This document shows positions 26,201 through 35,200 of a stretch of 64,000 nucleotides of DNA, piece by piece (the stretch's first letter is position 1; every line of letters begins with the position of its first letter). The notes under the pieces were generated by a model. It saw only the letters and a program-made list of their open reading frames with translations, did not search any database and was not told where the DNA came from. The DNA is from Hyposmocoma kahamanoa. Its lineage: Eukaryota > Arthropoda > Insecta > Lepidoptera > Cosmopterigidae. The stretch spans positions 24,179,564-24,243,563 of the forward strand of contig NW_020653854.1 in assembly GCF_003589595.1 (NCBI RefSeq), in the 5' to 3' direction. A program made the translations under genes and the position numbers.

Positions 26201-29200
26201 TACATCGCATCGTGCTTACAAAGAGTCGCGATGCCATGGTTTACAGCTTGTCCATTTTACGCCCTAGTAACATAACCGTGTTGCAAATAGGACAGCGATT
26301 TTTTTATAGTGAAATTAATAAAAGTGGTGAGGAGACCATATAATACGATGCTCATAGACTTGCCTAAGAAACTTATTCTCAAACTTAGTAGTAATTTCAT
26401 TTGTTTCGAGTAAAAACACTTAGCATTAATGTTAGTAGGTACACAATTACATAATAAACACTGTTACAAAGATGCAATTCACAGCAATACCTCATATTTA
26501 GATTGTGCGCGAAGAAGCTCTGGATGCGGTAGGGAAAACAGTCCACGCGCGCTTGTGCGAACATCCCTGATGCACTATAAACCGAGCGCGTTGCTATATT
26601 GAACCCGGAGGGCCTCAAAGGGCCAATTTATAAAAAACCCCCCTTTTAGCTGCAAGTATAAAGGGAAAATGCTTAAGCATTATTAATAACTCACTAAATT
26701 TTTTATGGTCTCTTTGATACAAATTCATCTCACGTACTAGGTTGATGACGTACCTACGTTATTATATATAGCATCAAACTAATTTTACTCGCAGTCGTCC
26801 AAATGGTCTAAAGTCTTTACGTTTTGATCTTGAACATTGAATGGTAATGACTAATGACAAATGACGATGGAGCAGCGGTCAATGCTCGCGAAATTAAATT
26901 TGTGTATTCCGATAATAATGCAAAGTGGATTCATGAGTTAACTATTATTATCATGGATACAGTGATATCTACAGCAGAATTGTGAAGTCCAAACGTACAC
27001 TTTCGTTTTTATGAGATATTCCAAAATACGATCGCTCCTGCATTTTTTCAACTCGTTAGCGGAAATACAATCGATTTGAACATGGTATGGTAATGAATTG
27101 AGTCCGAAGGTCAGCAAACTTTTTATCGATGTTGTGAAGGATCGCGCGGAAGTTCGTAGAGGTAGGCAGATATCACGTGAACTTTATGCGGAGTTGGTAG
27201 GTGCCGTGCGGGGGCGTAGTACGCTCAAGGGCAGCTGTGGGCCAATGACCCCGACATCTCTGAACCGCCGCCTCGCACCGTGGGCTACATACTACATTTG
27301 CACTAACACATAATCGTTTAATCCTTATAAAATCATATCTTGTCCTTTACGAATTGTAGAAATTGTATTAAATTGAATTTGTGTTGTTTTAGGTGGCGCT
27401 TGACGCAGCAAAAGTGCGGAGCATGGATGTGTTCAGCAATGTCCTAGAGGGCACAAGACAGTACTTTATGGGGCTACCGAAACAAGCACAATCGGAAGGG
27501 GGTGGTCCCACCAAGTGGCAAAATGAACCACAACCACAGCTTGATGCGCATCCTACCACGCCTTCACCCGCAAGCCGTCCGCCATCAGTTTTGCCTGTAC
27601 CCGCAGCACCACCACGCCCACCCTCCGAGCCTTTAGAGCCCGAACCACACATCATTCACAAAGCTACTGTGATGCGTGAAGCCGCTGAGAAGCGCCGCGA
27701 ACAGCCCGAGCCCGATGACGATGAAGAGCCACCTGCGGCTATTTCACCACCTAGCCACATCATCCGCAAGCCACCGCCGGCACCGGCGCCAGCGTCTACG
27801 CTGGCTGTTGCCCCAGCTGCGGCTTCACCTGCACCGGCACCCGCTGCACCCTCTCCGTCGCCCGCTCGCCCACCGTCAGCTGCGCCCTCGCCAGCCGTGC
27901 ATGTCGCGCCGCCCTCAGCACCCGTGCCGCCATACGTCCCGGCTGAGCTTACGTCGCATTCATCCTTAGATGCAGCGCAATATCGGCCGACGTTGCACCG
28001 TGGCCACACACCTGTACGCTCACTAGATCCTTTTGCGCCAGGCCGCCCACCCGATCCGTATCAGGCATCGCGTCCACCTGAAACGTACGCGCGGTACCCA
28101 TACGAATCTAACCTACCGGACTCGGGTCGTAGTGTACATGGTCCGCCGACTCCTTCACCACCGCGTCATGGTAGTCCACAAACGTACGCTCGCTTATCCA
28201 GTACGATGCCTCAGCACGTCCCGCGTATGCGTGAGCCTCCTGTGCCTACGGGCTCGTCGCAGCGATATGCGCCTGCACCCGCGCAACCAGCGCCGTTGCC
28301 CAACGACCGCGTGCCTCCTATTCACCATCCATCGATCCCATCTCCGCAGCAACGTTTGCCAACGGACACTCGAGCCGTACAGTACCCACCTCTTTCGCAA
28401 CGCCGTGAACCTTCACCATACAACAGGGCTGTACAGTACGATCGTCATCCTCAACTTCCATCGCGGAAGTATGATCCTCAACAAGCTTATCCTGGCTATC
28501 GACCTGGGCCGCCAGTCACACAGACGGTACCGACGCACCCACCAGCGCCATATAAACATGTGCCTGTTGAAGCTGCCGGAATTCCTTATCCTACGAGACC
28601 TCTGGAGCGAACACCAGCACCCTTGCAACCTTACTCACTTGACTCACGTCTCACGCACGAAGCGTCGAGACGGGCTGAGTACCCTTGTATTAGACCTGTA
28701 GAAACACGACCGGCGCAGTACCATTATTCTGCAGCTTCATCGTCATCTTCGACACGGTACGCGCCCGCTGCCAATACTGTCCAAAGCTCATCAACGCCAT
28801 CGAGATCCGTTCATAGACCTGTTGCAGCACCAAAATCAAATTACGATTTACCGCCATCAAATCCAGTTCAAACGTCTCCTGCGCGTTCCAATGTCAAACC
28901 TGGATATCCAAATCAACAAGCACGAATGACAGTTACAGTAACATCACTCGTAAATCAAATGAATCAAACTAAACAGAAGCGAGAGTCTCCTTTGGACTTA
29001 TCAGTAAAAACAGTAAAAAACTCCGCTGATTCTTCAACTACTCAAGATGATGTTGTAGATTCTGCTACGACGGAAAGCAAAATAATACCACTTCAACCAC
29101 GACCTACCTCTAGTAGCCGACGTGGCACAGCAAACACGAGTTTCGGCGAGTCTCACAAAGTAGACTTTGCTCCAGACTTTTCACAGTACAGAGATAGAAG

Positions 29201-32200
29201 TGCAAGTTACAGCTATAGTGCGCCTCGCCCTCTAGACCAGCCTAGTAACCATTCCGTACGATACAATGGTACCTACGAAGCTCCTAGATCCGTTGCTGAG
29301 TCATTTCCAGTAGAACCTCGACAACACGTATATCCGGATCGCAATAAATACAATGTACCACCAACTAGAACCGATTACGTTCCTCGAATAGATCTTACGA
29401 GACCTGCAAATGACGAACGTCGTCCCGACAACAGAATAAGAGACGATAGACACTTCGTCATAGAGGAGAGAAAACGTCCCTCTGGCCCTATTGTTAGTAA
29501 CATTCCAGAGAAAATAGTGCGATATGAGACATGGGTGGCAGATAGCAGAATAGACCATATGAGTTTGTCAGCACGCGAACAGCATGAATTGATGAGTAGA
29601 CCAGTGTATAGTTATAGCAGTCATAAACAGTTTGAGGCTTACCAAAATGAACAAAAGCGCGTTGCGTCATCAAGTAGCCATCGTGAACATTACACACATC
29701 TAAAACATCGATATCCTTATCCTGTAGAACCACCAACACGTGACCGAGCTGATTATAATGCTCACTATCATGACAGGAATCCGTCTAGTAACAGCCGTCA
29801 TGTTATACAAAAGATTCCGAGCCATAAAGATGCCCATCATCATCACTTAGATCTACAATCGGCAATGCCCGATAAGCGAGTTCTAAGTATATTACGAAAC
29901 AGTTTAGAAACAAAACAATCTGGTTTTGTCGAACCGCCAAGACCTGCAAGACAAATACGGGATGTTATCGTTATCGATGATGTTGATGATTCTGTAATAG
30001 AAATAACGGATCTTACAAAAGAAGACACAGAAATGACAACAAAAGGTGTGCCTAAACCGGGGCATTCTCAAAATGTTCCTAACGTAGGCCATCACATTCA
30101 AATGCCCAAAGCTATAGACTCTTTGCCCCGGGACTCGGAGTATCAGAGATACGAGAATACAGAGCCCAAAAGTTCTTTAGAAAATGACGTAGCTTCTAGA
30201 ATAAGAACAAAAGGGGAGTTGAAAGTTTTGCCATCAGATAACATCATGAAAACTGATTTAAAACAAGATGAACCTGAAAAGGGCAAAATTCTTCCAAAGT
30301 CGCAAAAACAACATCTATTTAATCAAATTCGGGAAGATTTAAGACTAGAATCAGTCATAAAGGGTGATAAACCTGAAGCAATAATACCAGAGGTAAAATC
30401 AGAACCCATGAACATTGAAGAAATAGAAAAAGACGCTGCAGTGCCCATTAAAATAGAAAATATATTGAACAACTTGGAATCTCCGAATATAACTTCCCCA
30501 AGCCCTGCATTAGAAGATGATTTAGACTGGGCTAGTGCTTGTGATAATTTTATGGAGCAACTGAAATCAGGATGCCACAAAAAGAAAAATCATAGAAAGC
30601 GTATCGATACGTCAGAAAATAATAATGATGCTAAAAATTCTAAAGCTCCAAAAGTAGAGACAACAGAAGCATCGTCTACTATGCAGACTGTTAATCAGCC
30701 TTTGACCGTTATCGGAAACGCCACGTTAGATCCTGCAATAGTTGTTAAACAAGAACCTGTTGACGAAGACGAAATCAAAGACTCTGACGAAAAGTTTGTA
30801 AATGAGTCCTGTAACAACGAGATTGTTAAACCATCTGGAGCCCTAGACTCTATGCAAATTACTATTAAAACTGAAAAGACCTCTACAATTGACACTTCAA
30901 TAGAAAAAGATGAAACTACAAAATTATCTGTAGAGAGTCTACAAAAAGATAAGGACAAGACCAGAGGAAAAAAATCGTCAGTTCTGCGCGAAGACAAAAA
31001 ACTCAGCGACGAAAAGAAAGTTACTCCAAACAAGACTAAAAAGACTTTACAAGATGAAAACGGTAAACATGTAGACAAATCAAAGCCGAAAAAGAAATTA
31101 TTATTTGAAGAAGATAAAAAGGTAATACAAACCGATAAACCAAAGTTGAAAAAGAAACTGATATCCGAGGGCGCAAAAGAAAGCCCACCTGAAAAACCGA
31201 CGCTGAAGGAAAAAACATTTTTCGAAGGTCAAAAAGAAAAACAAAGAGACCAACCAAATTTACAGAAAAAATCATTATCAGAAGACAAACTTAAAGACCA
31301 AGTAAAAAATAAGAAGGCATCTTCAAGCGACGAAGATAAAATAAATACAGAAAACGAAAATAAAAAAGGTAAAATTAAAAAATCATTACCTCAAGAATCC
31401 CCCATAAAAGAAGATGGAGGAAAAAAGGATAATAAGGGCAAAGTTATAGGAAAATCTGAAAAAAATAAAATGCTCAAAAAAAATTGTAAGACAACAGACA
31501 GCCCTACTAAGAACAAAATTTCAGGGAAGTTTAAATCTAGATTCGACAAAAATGAAGAAACGACAGTAATCGTGAAAAAAGAAACTTTAGAAGAACCAAT
31601 AAAAACTGTAATCAAAGAAGAATTAGAGTCCACAGACGACGATGAACCCCTAATTAAAAGCAAATTGCAAAAAGAAAAAGAAATGAAATATCAATTATTA
31701 AAAGACCTTTCTGAAAAATCCGCTTATGTTAAGTTAGAGTGTTTTGACGTAGATTTAAATAAAAACACAAGAATATCTATCGACTCATTAACTAAAGATA
31801 AAGATGATAAACTTAATAAAGGAAAACTAACAAGACAATCACAGAGATGCAAGGGCAAACCAATTTCTATAGATAATAATAAAAATGAAAATCAGGATGA
31901 GGAGTCAAGTTCAAATAGCGATGATGAGGACCTTGCTGTAACCACAAGACTTCGTGTGAGAAAGAGCATCAAAACTGAAGAGAGTAAAGTTGCACCTGTA
32001 AACAAAACTCCTGTAAAAACATCATCGAAAAAGCAAGAAAATAGTATAATTAATACCTCCACGCCGTTACGTAAACCAGGATTTGGCGACGGCTCAGATT
32101 TCCATCCTGGATGGGAAGAAGAACTTTACAGATACAAACGATCATTACGCATGCCACCTAGGCTGATTGCCATTCCAAGAGGACGATCAGGAGGGCCGTT

Positions 32201-35200
32201 TGTCCGCGGCCATGGAACATTTTTCACGCGTGGTTCTACTTCCCTTCCAGATTTAGACCCTGCTCCCCTGTCACCTGCGCCTTCATTAACACCATCCGCT
32301 GCAACAGATGATCTGTGCGCACGACGTCCAGATAAACTCAATCTTGACAGTGACCTTGAATCTAATTCCAGCTGGTCGGCAGTAAACCGGTTGCATTATG
32401 ATTCTGAAGCTTCTACGTCAACTGTGTTCTCATCTACAAAAGCTAAAAAGAAAGGTTCTATTGTTGATGTTCTTATGCAGAAATGTGGCAAGGCTAACGA
32501 GTCAAATAAAAGAAAAAATAAAGAGAAAGACGAAAAAACACCAAAATTAATACCTAAAAGTGGTAATGCCAACGAATTACTTCCAACGCCAAGTCTAGGT
32601 CTTGTTAAAAATTTAAATAAAGGGAGTTTAAGTGCGAAGAAAGAAAAGTTGATGGAAGATATATTTTACCTCGGTCCTTTTAGAAAGGAAACAGTTGCAG
32701 CCTTCAGAAATGACTTCATTAAAAATACGGAAGGTTTATTAGGCGCTACAGAAGAATTTTCGCCCGTAATACTGAAATCTAGGACACGAACAGAGAGCAG
32801 AGTATTGAAAAAGAGAGCTACTATCAAAGAAGTATTTGGAGATGAAAGACCTGCGTCGGCTCCGCCAACATCGTGTAGAGAGGAAGACGAAGTAACGTCA
32901 GCAGTAGAAGAGGAACCAAAAGTTACGGTAAAAAAAGAACCTGAATCAAAGCCAAAAATTAAACCCAAACCAATTGTAAAAGATAAATTGAAGCGGAGAT
33001 CCAGTTCAATACGAGATGGTCTTAGAAGTACAAAATCACTAAAAAGAAACGACGCTAAGGGAAGACTGATGAGGCTGAAGAAAAGAAATAGTTTAATGAA
33101 GTCCCTAGCTAACAAAAGATTGAAAGATTTAAACAACAAAATTAAAAAAGAAAAAACAGATGACGCTGTCGAGGACAACGAAAAACGTAAAGAAGAGGGT
33201 AGTTCACCAAGCACAGTTGAAGGCAGCACCAAAAGACGTTTAAAACGATTGTTTGGAAGACGAAAATACAGTTCAGGATTCGATTACATCAGAAAAAAGA
33301 AGAAAATCATACGGAGAGAAGATACTCCCAATAACAAAATTCGTCGACCAGGGCCAAAACCGAGTCCTGAATCAGTACACGACATACAGAAAGAAATCAA
33401 AAGCTGGTTCATTAATAAGAGCATTGGCGAGACGCATCTTCACCGCGCAGCAAGACTTGGTTATACGGTAAGCATTAACTTAACATATACTTTTATGATA
33501 TTGTATATACCTGTAAAGACAAAAATTTTGACTATTATTTTATTTTTTCAGGACTGTGTCGCGTACTGCCTAGAGAAAATGGAAGCAGAACCCTCTGCTA
33601 AAGACAACGCTGGGTTTACACCATTACACGTGGCAGCGGCTAAGGGCCATGTTAGGATTGGAAGACTTCTCCTGCAATACGGGTCCAACGTTTCTGCGGC
33701 GGCGCAAGGGGGTATCAGGTGAGCTAAAGCACGACAACATCCGAATAACACGCGGAAATGAACCCATCTTGGCACATCGCCAAATTATTTATACGCTGAC
33801 CTAGATTGATCTTATCACGTACGTATGTTAGCCAAAAGCGTTTGACGTGCGATTAATTTTGTTATTTATCGTGTTACTGGTGATTTATTTACGTTCCAAG
33901 CACAGGTTCCAAGCGTCTTTGTTGTCGACTCTACTCGTTAGTCGAATCACAGTTGTTTTTCTTTCTATCAACAAAGGTGCTTTATTATTGCTGCATAGTC
34001 ACTAATGTTAAGCAAATAACAGAATTAAAAAAGTACGAAATTATCGATCTACAGGATAATTTAAATAAATACATATAATGCACACACAACGCAAACCCTG
34101 TGTCGCGGGTTCCATGGACGTGTGTCCATGTGTGTGGTTGTATGTGTATACAACCACAAATTATACCCAAACTCACGAGGGAAATTAGTGCAGACCAAAC
34201 AAACTTTTCTCCCGGCCCGAGAATCAAACCCGGGACCTCTGCGTGCCAGACCAGCACTGTAACCGTTTGACTACAGAGGCAGTTTTAAACAAAAAAAAGT
34301 AAAAATCTGGTTCTTTTTTAAACCATCCTACTTTTCAGACCGCTACACGAAGCATGCGAGAATAGTCACGTAGAGATGATACGACTACTTTTGGCATACG
34401 GCGCTGACCCTTTGTTGGGCACTTATGCGGGGCAGACGCCAGAAGAACTGGCAGAGGGATCGGCGGCAAGATTTTTGAAACTACATATAGCTGACGCTCA
34501 AGGAAAAGCTGTCGAGCCATGGAAGTTTCGATCACCTGCTGAACTTTTCGGTGAGTTTTGTTCCAGGTTTCATTAAGTTTCTTATGAAAGGATTTCTGTC
34601 AATCTTTTTTTTGCCTTTCAGACCGCGAAGAGCTGGGCTGTGATCCCCTCGCCTCGCCTCCACCATCTTCACCGCCTCCCCCGCCAGACGCGACTATAGA
34701 GATGCAGTGCACTGAAGCGCCTTTACCTCCTTTCTACAGCTTGAGGAATACTTCTGGACAGCCCTCAGAAGGGCTTTGGTGTCTGCTGCAGGATGTCATC
34801 AACTTGCTACAGGTAATAAACAGTGTATGTCAATTATTCAAGATTGGTTGGGACATGTGTTTTTAACTAATAATAGATAAGCAAAAATAAATTAGATCCC
34901 AATCCAAGCTAAACATGGTCATATGTAAAGCAAGGGGAAGATTGCAATAAAAAAAATCTTTTTACCTCACGGGCTCCGAGAGGTTTTCTTTCTCATTAGA
35001 AATCTGCGCGCAAAAGCGTTTTTTTTTTTTCACGTTAGAGTGGAAAAGATTTTTGATTTGAGATTTTTCTTTCAATGAAAAAAGAACATAATGACACCTA
35101 CAATTATTTTGTTATAGTTCAACTGTTTTTCTTTCATTTAGCATTTTCCTCGCTAAAGTGAGGTGAAAAGTTGTGTGTTTCGCTCGGTAGCAAAGTTGTT

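Larger units (their letters stand above)
641..27392 (+). other. 26.75 kb first coding intron of the BCOR-like gene, full of mobile-element relics
   Basis: The intron runs from GTAAGT at 641 to TTGTTTTAG at 27392. Apart from the elements listed separately and two weak exon candidates, I recognise no gene. The stretches 641-2190, 3010-3950, 4390-7655, 16960-18275, 20345-22180 and 24745-27390 hold only AT-rich sequence with short open frames of no recognisable family. There are local GC-rich islands near 1660-1770, 5885-5945, 24925-24990 and 25700-25930. The last contains an imperfect inverted repeat (GCGTAGAGGATTGCGCACGG against CCGTGCGCGATTCCTGG). Confidence 0.5.

Noticed and set aside
27098..27313. 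71-residue plus-strand frame just upstream of the main BCOR-like exon
   Set aside because: No good donor at its end to join 27393 in phase; the start exon at 632 fits better.
27656..28009. 117-residue Gly/Ala-rich frame on the minus strand
   Set aside because: Antisense shadow of the Pro/Ala-rich part of the BCOR-like exon; no independent signal.
28033..28701. 222-residue Arg/His-rich plus-strand frame
   Set aside because: Shifted-frame shadow of the BCOR-like coding exon; composition follows from codon bias.
32666..33232. 188-residue minus-strand frame in the BCOR-like exon
   Set aside because: Complement of Lys/Arg/Glu codons gives a Leu/Ser/Phe-rich frame; no family resemblance.
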